A stretch of 64,000 nt of DNA from Paenibacillus sp. 19GGS1-52 (GTDB taxonomy: Bacteria > Bacillota > Bacilli > Paenibacillales > Paenibacillaceae), in contig NZ_CP059724.1 in NCBI RefSeq assembly GCF_022369515.1, positions 6,014,001-6,078,000 on the forward strand. The letters run 5' to 3'. The position numbers and the translations under genes are program-made. Positions 51,294 through 59,487 of this stretch are shown piece by piece. Numbering within the stretch: the stretch's first letter is position 1; every line of letters starts with the position of its first letter. The notes under the pieces are model-generated. The model did not search any database. It worked only from the letters and a program-made list of their open reading frames with translations, and had not been told where the DNA came from.

Positions 51294-53615
51294 CTATTTC
51301 AGCTCAATGCTGAATTGTACGGATTTGTTGCCTGCATTAACCTTCACAGTGGTTGCATCTACTTGTTCTGCGCCTTGTACAGAAGCAATAGCTCCCAGAT
51401 CATTCAGAGCAAACGTAAATGCTTTGCCGCTGCCTTCAGCTGTGATGGACAATGTATTGCCGTTGCGTTCAGCCTTCACGGATAGCTCAGGAGCACCCGT
51501 CAGATCACGAACAGTTGCTGTGGTTGTTGCGCCGTCTTCCAGTGAATACAGGCCAAATTTCACACCTTCAGCAAAATCATAATCCGGTTTGTTGTCGACA
51601 CTGCCCCGAGCCAACAAGCTGTTCTGACGAACGAAGAGTGGCAGACTGAAGAAGTCATATTTCTCTTTGCGCCATGAGCCACCTTGGGTCGTTTCTCCAC
51701 TCAACAAGTGTGTCCAACGTCCAGCAGGCAGATAATACTTCGCTTCGCCATTCTCTTGGAAGATAGGAGCTACCAGCAGGGAATCACCCAGCATGTATTG
51801 GCGATCCAATACTTCGCAGGTAGGATCTTCCGGGAATTCCATCACCATGGCCCGCATCGAAGCCCAGCCCTGTTCATGTGCCTGTCCGGCTACATCATAC
51901 AGGTAAGGCATCAGGCTGCATTTGAGCTTGGTGAAGAAGCGGGTAACATCCACAGCTTCGTCATCGTAAGCCCAAGGCACACGGTACGAGGTGCTGCCGT
52001 GCAGACGGCTGTGGCTGGAGAGCAGGCCGAAAGCCAGCCAGCGCTTGAAGACATGCGCCGGAGCGGTGTTCTCGAAGCCGCCGATATCATGGCTCCAGAA
52101 GCCGAAGCCGGACAGGCCGAGCGACAGGCCGCCGCGCAGGCTTTCTGCCATGGATTCATAGTCAGCGTAGCAGTCGCCGCCCCAGTGAACCGGGAACTGC
52201 TGCCCGCCGGCTGTTGCCGAACGTGCAAATACGGCTGCTTCATTTGTGCCGAGCTTCTCTTCCAATACTTCAAAGACAACCTTGTTGTACAGCTGAGTGT
52301 AGTAGTTATGCATCTTGTGCGGATCAGAACCGTCGAAGTATACGACATCTGTCGGAATGCGTTCGCCGAAGTCAGTCTTGAAGCTGTCTACGCCCATGTC
52401 AACGAGACCACGCAGGTAACCGGCATACCATTCACAAGCTGCAGGGTTAGTGAAATCCACAAGGCCCATACCCGCTTGCCACAGATCGGTTTGGTAGACG
52501 TCACCATTAGCTTTTTTGATCAGATAGCCGTTCTTCTTGCCTTCTTCAAACAGCGGTGAACGCTGTCCGATATAGGAGTTGATCCAGACGCAGATCTTAA
52601 GTCCTTTTTCATGCAGGCGTTTGAGCATGCCCACCGGGTCCGGGAATACACGGGAATCCCACTGGAAATCGGTCCATTGATACTCACGCATCCAGAAGCA
52701 GTCGAAGTGGAATACATGAAGCGGCAGATCGCGTTCCGCCATACCTTCTACGAAGGAGTTAACGGTAGCTTCATCATAGTCTGTAGTGAACGAAGTGGTC
52801 AGCCACAGGCCGAAGGTCCATGCCGGCGGAAGTGCAGGCTTGCCAGTCAGGGAAGTATATTTAGTGATAACTTCTTTAATCGTAGGTCCTTCGATAACGA
52901 AATATTCCAAGCTTTCGCCAGCAACGCTGAACTGTGCTTTTTTCACTTTTTCCGAACCGATTTCATATGATACCAGCTCTGGTTGGTTCACGAATACGCC
53001 GTAGCCTTTGCTTGTTACATAGAAAGGAATGTTCTTATAGGCCTGCTCGGAACTTGTGCCGCCATCCTTGTTCCACAGGTCAACTACCTGGCCGTTCTTC
53101 ACAAAAGCAGTGAAACGTTCGCCCAGACCATATACGAATTCACCGATGCCGATATCCAGCTCTTCACGCATGAACGTGTTGCCGTCCTGATCTGTGATAT
53201 AGGCCATCGATTTGTAACCGCTGCCTGTAATGCGCTCGTCGCCACGGTAGAAGTCCACTGACCAGTGAGTGCCCTTATTGATAACTACACGGAGTCCACC
53301 GCTGATCAGCACAGTTTGTGCTTCGGTCTCTTCGATTTGTACGTGATCGCCAGTTCCCTTAGTCAATTCGAAGGAAGGACCGCGGTCCACTACGCCATCA
53401 TTATGAATAATCTTAACCCCTACTACACCCGGAAGCGGAGAGTGGAATTTCACGGTAAGCAGTGTGGAGTTCAATGTTGCCGCACGTCCCGTAATCGGAG
53501 TTGTCTGAGTAATTGCTGTCAAACCTTCTGCAGTTTTTTCCACCGCATAGTTCTGAACTGCGCCGTTAATCGTGATTCCATCACGAACCAGCCAAAGACC
53601 ATCTGTAAATTTCAT
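51294..53615 (-). CDS. GH31 alpha-xylosidase (YicI-type)
   Basis: The start is taken at ATG 53615 (MKFTDGLW, as YicI begins), giving 773 residues, essentially the length of E. coli YicI. A GTG five codons earlier is too close to the ribosome site. The catalytic nucleophile lies in FKTDFGERIP, the acid/base in HWGGDCYADYESM, and the family SHDIGGFE is present. YicI-type enzymes remove alpha-1,6-xylose from the ends of xyloglucan oligosaccharides. No signal peptide is present, so it acts inside the cell. It is divergent from an AraC-type regulator. Confidence 0.93.
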   Translation of the reverse strand: MKFTDGLWLVRDGITINGAVQNYAVEKTAEGLTAITQTTPITGRAATLNSTLLTVKFHSPLPGVVGVKIIHNDGVVDRGPSFELTKGTGDHVQIEETEAQTVLISGGLRVVINKGTHWSVDFYRGDERITGSGYKSMAYITDQDGNTFMREELDIGIGEFVYGLGERFTAFVKNGQVVDLWNKDGGTSSEQAYKNIPFYVTSKGYGVFVNQPELVSYEIGSEKVKKAQFSVAGESLEYFVIEGPTIKEVITKYTSLTGKPALPPAWTFGLWLTTSFTTDYDEATVNSFVEGMAERDLPLHVFHFDCFWMREYQWTDFQWDSRVFPDPVGMLKRLHEKGLKICVWINSYIGQRSPLFEEGKKNGYLIKKANGDVYQTDLWQAGMGLVDFTNPAACEWYAGYLRGLVDMGVDSFKTDFGERIPTDVVYFDGSDPHKMHNYYTQLYNKVVFEVLEEKLGTNEAAVFARSATAGGQQFPVHWGGDCYADYESMAESLRGGLSLGLSGFGFWSHDIGGFENTAPAHVFKRWLAFGLLSSHSRLHGSTSYRVPWAYDDEAVDVTRFFTKLKCSLMPYLYDVAGQAHEQGWASMRAMVMEFPEDPTCEVLDRQYMLGDSLLVAPIFQENGEAKYYLPAGRWTHLLSGETTQGGSWRKEKYDFFSLPLFVRQNSLLARGSVDNKPDYDFAEGVKFGLYSLEDGATTTATVRDLTGAPELSVKAERNGNTLSITAEGSGKAFTFALNDLGAIASVQGAEQVDATTVKVNAGNKSVQFSIELK

Positions 53616-53742
53616 CTGAGTACTTGCCACCTCTCAATTTGGTGTTTATAGTTGTATTATAACGATAACAAAAGCACATAACTACTATAATATAGCTTAT
53701 TTATAACACTATTTTGATGTTTTCAGCGAAAGGAGGCCTAGG

Positions 53743-54627
53743 ATGGACCGCACATCACAACATTTGCTAAAAGAAGACCGGGTACATGGTGAAACCATGT
53801 TCCCACTGGCCGCATACTGGGTAGAACTTCCAACTGGTGCACATGTGCTCGATACGCATTGGCACGAGGAAGCGGAGTTCTTTATGCTGCTGGAAGGGGA
53901 CATTCTGTTTCAGGTAGATACCGACTATTTCCCTCTGCGGGCTGGTGAAGCCGTCTTTATCGAATCCGGTGATATTCACGCCGCATATGTGCTAGAACAA
54001 GCTCCCTGCCGTTTCTGTGCGCTGGTGTTCCACCCCGATCTACTAGCCAGCGCCCAGTTTGACACGATCCAGCAGAATATCATTTTGCCACTTCAGGAGA
54101 AACGCCAGAGCTTCCCCCGGCACATTACAGCCGCCATTCCCTGGCAGCAGGAGCTCCTGTACCATCTGGAACGCATGATGGAGGCATATGCTAATACCAT
54201 GCCCGGATTCGAGGCCTTTATGAAAGGAACTTTGCTCATTATGCTCTCGCAGATTGCTATTGAGGGCCGTTCAGTAAATCACAGCCAATCCGATGAAGCT
54301 GATACCACTAAGATCAACCGTCTTAAGAAGGTCATTCTTTATATTCAGGACAATTACCAGGAGCCCATCCGCACTCGTGATTTATCGGAGCTTATTCCCA
54401 TGAGCGAGGGGCAGTTCTGCCGCTTCTTCAAAGCAATGACCCGCAAGACCCCTGTCGATTACATCAACTCCTACCGGATTCGCCAGGCAGCCGATTTGCT
54501 GCAGCAGACGGAACGTAAAATATCCGACATCGCACTGGAGGTCGGATTTGATAACGTAAGCTATTTCATTAAAGTGTTCCGCAAGGCAATGAGTTGCTCG
54601 CCCTCCGAGTTCAGGAAAGCCCTATAA
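53743..54627 (+). CDS. AraC-family regulator with cupin sensor
   Basis: This 294-residue protein starts at ATG 53743 after AAAGGAGG. The N-terminal cupin (THWHEEAEFFMLLEGDILF at about 37-55; ESGDIHAAYVL near 72) is joined to two C-terminal helix-turn-helix units (RDLSELIPMSEGQFCRFFKA and ISDIALEVGFDNVSYFIKVF). Its position suggests control of the divergent alpha-xylosidase gene. Its stop overlaps the stop of the convergent methyltransferase gene by six bases. Confidence 0.9.
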   Translation: MDRTSQHLLKEDRVHGETMFPLAAYWVELPTGAHVLDTHWHEEAEFFMLLEGDILFQVDTDYFPLRAGEAVFIESGDIHAAYVLEQAPCRFCALVFHPDLLASAQFDTIQQNIILPLQEKRQSFPRHITAAIPWQQELLYHLERMMEAYANTMPGFEAFMKGTLLIMLSQIAIEGRSVNHSQSDEADTTKINRLKKVILYIQDNYQEPIRTRDLSELIPMSEGQFCRFFKAMTRKTPVDYINSYRIRQAADLLQQTERKISDIALEVGFDNVSYFIKVFRKAMSCSPSEFRKAL

Positions 54628-56718
54628 TAGGCTTTCCTTTCGAATCACGATAAAGCAGGTGCTGTCTGGCAGCGCTACCTCTTGACCACTCTCATCCAAG
54701 ACTATTACCCTGCCCTGCAATGCCTCAGTATAACCCTCCTGCAAATAGTGGCGGAAGACCTCAATCTTGGCCTGATCACCAAGCGTTTGCTCAATAAACG
54801 CAGCATACTGCGTTGGTGAGAAATAACCGAACTGCTCCTGCACTTCATGGATATAGGCCTCTTCGCCCCAGGTATAGGTGTAGAGAAACTCCATGGCATC
54901 ATTTACAGGCATCAGCACCTCTTGCCCATCCAATCTCTGAAACTGAATCTGGCGTCCGGCAAAATCCTTGGCATAACGCTCCAGCCACATTAACCCGTCC
55001 TTCTCCAGAAAGCGCACCCGCCGTATTTGCGTCTCCGGTTCACTCATAATACCGTCCCGGATGATGATCACTCCACCTTCTGACAGCACATCAAAGGCAC
55101 TGCGTAGCGCTGCAGATACTGTATCATGATTGAACTTCACACCATTCAGAGGCACATACGAATACAATTCATGGAGAATGGATGAAAAAATAACCGTGTT
55201 CACCGAACCTGCCTCCACGAAGTCCTTCAGGTTCAGCGCGTCGCCCTGCAGCACCTCCCATTGGCGCCCTTCAAGCTGCTTGCGCTTCTTCAAGGCTTCC
55301 ACTACATTACTGGAAATATCAATACCTACCGGAGTAACACCCGGCATACGCTCCTCGATCAAATCCAGCAATATTCCGCCGCCTGGACCGATATCCAGCA
55401 CCTTGTGTCCGGTGACATATTCGAGAATCACAGCTTTATAGTCGGCCGTATCGTTCATCTGGCTCAAATAGCTATCCTCATTATGAAACCGGTCGAAAGC
55501 ATCGCGGCGCAGCTCAAACAGGTCAAACAGCAGCAGCACGGCCCGCTCGTATAGTGCCGACTTCTCGGCCTCGATACAGAATTCGATCAGCTTCTCGGCT
55601 GCCGGAGAGAACTGGAAATCAAAGAACACGGTGTCTGGCAGATTGGTCCTCCGATGCAACCGGTGACTCAAGTGCGGACTGCCAGAAGAGGTATTTCCCT
55701 GTTCGATATCAGCCCATTCCAGCTCAGACAAATATTTTTCAATAATTCGTTTCTTATACACGTTGATCTTCTTAGAACCTTTGTAATCATAATAGATACC
55801 CTTCATCACATGCTCAAAGCTGACATGCTTCAGGCTAGCCACTTCAATGCTCCCAGCAGCCAGGGTCATCATCTTCAGGAATTGCTCCAGCGAGAAAGTT
55901 TGCAGCGCCGATTCCACATACCAGAAGGTAATATGCTGTAAAGAACCCAATAGTTCAGCATGAAACCCATCCCCTGCAAGCTTGCTCCATTCGGCGCGGA
56001 AATCCTCACCTTTGGAGATCGGTCCTGTACGCATTCTTTGCAGGCGTTCCATCATCGGCAAAGGCGCAAAGGCATCCCCAGAAGCAATTACAGCAATCAG
56101 GGTGGTCACATCGCTTTGCACCTCCTGCCACAGCTCCAGTGAAACCGCTCCGATAATACAATGATTCAGGGCAGTAAGCAGGCGCTCCAGCTCTTCAGAA
56201 GCTAACACCCCTTCCTTCACCATAGTGGACAAAGGATCATTGGCCGTCGGCGGAACCTCCCCACGAATCTGCTGCCCGATTAACCCATGCGTCTCAATAA
56301 GCTGATGCACTATAGTTACCCGTTCGCATTCCGGACTCATAGCTGTGGTCGAATTTCCTCTATGCCGCAAGTACAACTGCGCCGAACCTATATTATGTAC
56401 AAAACAATTAATGCCTTCTGCCTGCCAGCTCAATCGCTGACGTGAAGTGCCGCCCTTGGCCGTTTCTGACCAGATCAAGGTCTCCTCGACTAGTTCCTTT
56501 ATCCAAAAAGACAGCGGCAGGCTCTCCAGCAACCGGAGACTCCGCTCCACATAATCCAGCACAGGATTCTTATAGTCCAGCTCCTGCAGTGATTCTACAC
56601 GCTCCATATTCACAATCTGTTCCTCAGCTTGAACGATGTATTTCAGCCAGACGTTATCCTCCAGATGCTCCTGCTTTCCTTGACGATAAGCTGCTATGGC
56701 TTCCAGTGATTTCAGCAT
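54622..56718 (-). CDS. Large protein with C-terminal SAM-dependent methyltransferase domain
   Basis: This 698-residue protein starts at ATG 56718 after AAGGAGG. The first 420 residues are helical with no motif I know. A class I methyltransferase fold follows at about 440-590: VLDIGPGGG is motif I, VGIDISS the acidic loop, then VLQGDAL and LSEGGVIIIRDG. A tail of about 90 residues contains LYTYTWGEEAYIHEV. The long N-terminal part is unusual for such enzymes and may recognise a large substrate. It is a single gene; the substrate is unknown. Confidence 0.82.
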   Translation of the reverse strand: MLKSLEAIAAYRQGKQEHLEDNVWLKYIVQAEEQIVNMERVESLQELDYKNPVLDYVERSLRLLESLPLSFWIKELVEETLIWSETAKGGTSRQRLSWQAEGINCFVHNIGSAQLYLRHRGNSTTAMSPECERVTIVHQLIETHGLIGQQIRGEVPPTANDPLSTMVKEGVLASEELERLLTALNHCIIGAVSLELWQEVQSDVTTLIAVIASGDAFAPLPMMERLQRMRTGPISKGEDFRAEWSKLAGDGFHAELLGSLQHITFWYVESALQTFSLEQFLKMMTLAAGSIEVASLKHVSFEHVMKGIYYDYKGSKKINVYKKRIIEKYLSELEWADIEQGNTSSGSPHLSHRLHRRTNLPDTVFFDFQFSPAAEKLIEFCIEAEKSALYERAVLLLFDLFELRRDAFDRFHNEDSYLSQMNDTADYKAVILEYVTGHKVLDIGPGGGILLDLIEERMPGVTPVGIDISSNVVEALKKRKQLEGRQWEVLQGDALNLKDFVEAGSVNTVIFSSILHELYSYVPLNGVKFNHDTVSAALRSAFDVLSEGGVIIIRDGIMSEPETQIRRVRFLEKDGLMWLERYAKDFAGRQIQFQRLDGQEVLMPVNDAMEFLYTYTWGEEAYIHEVQEQFGYFSPTQYAAFIEQTLGDQAKIEVFRHYLQEGYTEALQGRVIVLDESGQEVALPDSTCFIVIRKESLL

Positions 56719-56810
56719 GTGTGCCTCCTTTTGAACCTGGCAGCAGCCAGGTAGTAATTATTGTTATGATGACGAATACGATCTTTTTATCTCAGCAAAT
56801 ATAAGATTAG

Positions 56811-56994
56811 TGGGAAATTATCCCTCTAAATTTAGATCTACTAGGATATTCAAGTAATTAAAGGGAAAATCCCCCTCTAAATTTGACTATTCGGGCTAAA
56901 ATGGGTGATTGACCCATAATTAGAGGGATTTTTTCCCTTTAATCCCTAAAAATAATGGTTTTCACTTAAATTAGAGGGATAAAATACCCTTAAG
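56811..56994 (-). repeat. Four-box intergenic repeat, family B (copy B1)
   Basis: This 184 bp element is the reverse complement match of 61719-61902. CCCTCTA anchors lie at 56822 and 56873 and TAGAGGG anchors at 56921 and 56972, so both spacings are 51 bp. Box type is GGGAAAATTTCCCTCTAATTT. It lies upstream of the methyltransferase gene. Confidence 0.8.
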
Positions 56995-57067
56995 TCTAAA
57001 AATAATGCCTCGTTTTTTTGCAAGCGCTGTGTATATGAGGAGCCCTGTTTCCAGCACAAAAAAAAGA

Positions 57068-57095
57068 GTTTCTATTGTACGTTATACAATCAAAC
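57068..57095. repeat. Single family C box
   Basis: TTCTATTGTACGTTATACAAT followed by CAAAC, almost the same as the fourth box of the element at 37362-37553, but alone. It may be a remnant or a minimal unit. Confidence 0.55.
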
Positions 57096-57115
57096 TCACT
57101 TCTAGGACTAACGTC

Positions 57116-57153
57116 AAAAAGCAAACCTCCCGAATGAAGGCTTGCTGCTTTTT
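57116..57153 (-). terminator. Terminator after the radical SAM gene
   Basis: AAAAAGCAAACCT...AGGCTTGCTGCTTTTT with short bulge, followed on the minus strand by a U-tract. It lies about 25 bases past the radical SAM stop codon at 57179. Confidence 0.75.
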
Positions 57154-57178
57154 TAACCATATATTTTAGTAATGAACC

Positions 57179-58054
57179 TTATGTCCCGAATCGCTGTCTA
57201 TATCCGCATTTCCGGCATAGTTCTTCAACGGCTTCCCGGCGGGAGAATCCGTAGAACAGATTGTTCGCCCGTTCACCCTCCACAATCTCGGAGAAGGGGG
57301 TCTGGAAGAGATTACCGAGGTTAATCACTCCTTCACCGTCTAGACAACAGGGCACTACCGTGCCGTCGACCAGCACTGCCGCTTGGCTGCGCAGCGCATG
57401 GCAGAAGCCTTTGCCGTCATCCTCAGGCTCCGTAAGACTCGGCCACTTGAACTCATGATCCTGATTTAGATACACGCGTGGTGCGATTTTGACGCCACTG
57501 CCTGGCAAGACCTTCTCATCAATACGGAAATCCAGCTTAAAGGCTTCCTCCAACATGGCGAGCGTCTCCCGGTTACGGCTTCGCTCCACATTTGTCTGAT
57601 TATCCTCCGTCAAATTCCAGAGTCGGAAGGAGATAATGACTCCTTGAGCTGAGGCTTCCCGGACAAAAGAAATAATCTCCGCCAAATACCCTTCACGGTT
57701 CTCGGAACCTTCATGTCCATCAAAGCTATGCAGCGAGAAGTTCATCTGCCGCAAAGCAGGCTTGCCCAGAATTTTAGGTCCCGCTTTATGAATCAATGTG
57801 CCATTAGTTGTGATATTAACCTTGAACCCTTTGGCATGAGCCGCATCCAGCAGCTCCCCAATCTTGGGATGCAGAAGAGGCTCTCCCTTAACATGCAGAT
57901 AGATATGATCGCTATGCGGTTTAATTTCATCGAGTATCGTATTGAAGACCTCAAGCTTCATGAAGCTCTTCTCCCGAACGGTTTGCGGACAAAAGCTGCA
58001 GGCCAGGTTGCAGACGCTTGTGATCTCGATGTATACCTTTTTAAAAGTCTTCAA
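57179..58054 (-). CDS. Radical SAM/SPASM domain protein
   Basis: The start is taken at TTG 58054 (MKTFKKVYIEI), six bases after GGGGAG; ATG 58072 is possible but has no ribosome site. The 291-residue protein has the radical SAM cluster C15, C19, C22 (SVCNLACSFC) and VKGEPLLHPK. A C-terminal SPASM-like set of cysteines (FCHALRSQ, VPCCLDGEG, LCRKCGYR) would hold auxiliary iron-sulphur clusters. Such enzymes modify peptides or small molecules by radical chemistry. It starts 19 bases after the coupled oxidoreductase gene. No peptide precursor was seen nearby. Confidence 0.88.
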   Translation of the reverse strand: MKTFKKVYIEITSVCNLACSFCPQTVREKSFMKLEVFNTILDEIKPHSDHIYLHVKGEPLLHPKIGELLDAAHAKGFKVNITTNGTLIHKAGPKILGKPALRQMNFSLHSFDGHEGSENREGYLAEIISFVREASAQGVIISFRLWNLTEDNQTNVERSRNRETLAMLEEAFKLDFRIDEKVLPGSGVKIAPRVYLNQDHEFKWPSLTEPEDDGKGFCHALRSQAAVLVDGTVVPCCLDGEGVINLGNLFQTPFSEIVEGERANNLFYGFSRREAVEELCRKCGYRQRFGT

Positions 58055-58073
58055 GTTCTGCTCCCCATTCATG

Positions 58074-59060
58074 TTATAGATCTGAGGTATACCGAAGGCC
58101 GATTTGTGCTCTGGCTTCTTCCATAACCTCTGCTACCGCCAAAGAGTTGGCATGACTGTTAACACTGCTTTCCCGTTCGCCGTTCTTCAATAAATGGATA
58201 AACTCTTCAATTTCGTAATACATGGACTCATATACCTGAGGTACCGTCAGCTCTTCTACTGTTCCGTCACGGTAAAGAATTCTCACCTGATAGGGTTGAT
58301 TGATCTTGTCGATGACCATCGTACCGTTCTCCCCTTGAATCTCGGCAGGCAGATACGAATCGGCAATCTTGGAGTGCATCACAACAGCGTCCATATCCGG
58401 GTATTGCATGACGATACTTCCTTCCCCATCTACTCCCGAGGAGAGCATCATACCCACGGCTTGTACGGATTCCGGCTTGCCGAATAGTGTTACCATCGGA
58501 TACAGGCAATAAATCCCGAGATCCATCAAGGAGCCATTGGAATAAGCAGGATTAAAGGCGTTCAGCACCGTCCCCTGCCGGAAAGCATCATACCTCGATG
58601 AGTATTGACAATAACTAGCTACATAACGACGTACCTGTCCAAGTTTGTATAAATTATCTCTGATCACGCCAAAATTCGGCATGAAGGTTGACTTCAATGC
58701 CTCCATCAGCAGTACATCATGCTTACGGGCCGCTTCAATCATCGCCTGCAGCTCCGTGCTGTTGGAAGCGGCTGGCTTCTCGCAGATTACATGCTTGCCA
58801 TGGTTCAAGCACATAATAGCCTGTTCCGCATGCATAGAGTTTGGACTGGCAATATATACCGCGTCTACTTCTTCGCTGCCGACCAGCTCTTCCAAACTTG
58901 TATATATCGTTGCTCCCGCATATTTAGCGGCAAAAGCCTGACCCTTCTCCATCGTACGAGAATACACGGCTGTAAGAATAAACTCCTCATGATCTAATCC
59001 AGCCTGAACGAAGCGATCTGTAATCCAGTTGGTGCCAATAACCCCGAATCGAATTGTCAT
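58074..59060 (-). CDS. Gfo/Idh/MocA-family oxidoreductase
   Basis: This 328-residue protein has the N-terminal NAD(P) fold (FGVIGTNWITDRFVQAG), the EKPAASN motif near residue 94 (EKP family mark) and a C-terminal substrate domain (NGSLMDLGIYCLYPM). GGCGGAG precedes ATG 59060. It is the first gene of a two-gene unit with the radical SAM protein. It resembles, but is not closely related to, the oxidoreductase at 21853-22866. A sugar or polyol substrate is likely but unproven. Confidence 0.88.
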   Translation of the reverse strand: MTIRFGVIGTNWITDRFVQAGLDHEEFILTAVYSRTMEKGQAFAAKYAGATIYTSLEELVGSEEVDAVYIASPNSMHAEQAIMCLNHGKHVICEKPAASNSTELQAMIEAARKHDVLLMEALKSTFMPNFGVIRDNLYKLGQVRRYVASYCQYSSRYDAFRQGTVLNAFNPAYSNGSLMDLGIYCLYPMVTLFGKPESVQAVGMMLSSGVDGEGSIVMQYPDMDAVVMHSKIADSYLPAEIQGENGTMVIDKINQPYQVRILYRDGTVEELTVPQVYESMYYEIEEFIHLLKNGERESSVNSHANSLAVAEVMEEARAQIGLRYTSDL

Positions 59061-59487
59061 AAATGATCTCCGCCCTTTTTTGTTCTTAATGACTCTAAAT
59101 GTTATTTTCTCACTCCCGGGGTAGTGATGTCTACTTATTAACCATTAATTTCCGACAAACTTTGCAACTAAACTATGTGAAAAAAAGCACCTGCATAAAT
59201 GCAAGCTTGCCCATTCCCAAGCTCTAGATTCAAATGATTGCCACTCAGCCGTCTACAAACAAGGGCTGGCCTGCAGTACAAGCTAGATAGGTCTGAAGAA
59301 TCAGCATCGTTCCGTTTTCCCAGATTTCCAAATTGGCCATCGCACACACGTAAATATACATTTTCAGTGCATTTTCTGTGAAGCGTATCGGCATAGTAAA
59401 AAACGGACCCGTTCCTCCTTTTACAGAGGACCCGAGTCCGTTAACTTTTATATTCGTAATTATCAACGAAGTCATACGAGGACGATT
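59061..59487. other. Intergenic region without a gene, holding the thrC terminator
   Basis: A rightmost hairpin AACGGAC...GTCCGTT at 59402-59442, followed on the minus strand by TTTTTTAC, ends the threonine synthase message. The rest holds the oxidoreductase promoter side and no supported gene; a short leftward frame at 59245-59475 has no ribosome site. Confidence 0.65.
59402..59442 (-). terminator. Terminator of the threonine synthase gene
   Basis: AACGGAC(C/T)CG-rich stem with GTCCGTT, inner GGTCCTCT...AGAGGAAC-like pairing, then a run of six T on the minus strand. It lies about 45 bases past the thrC stop. Confidence 0.82.

Noticed and set aside
51684..52559. Rightward frame of 291 codons opposite the alpha-xylosidase gene
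   Set aside because: Antisense shadow of the GH31 gene; no family motifs, no ribosome site.
59245..59475. 76-codon leftward frame downstream of thrC
   Set aside because: Overlaps the thrC terminator and has no ribosome site.
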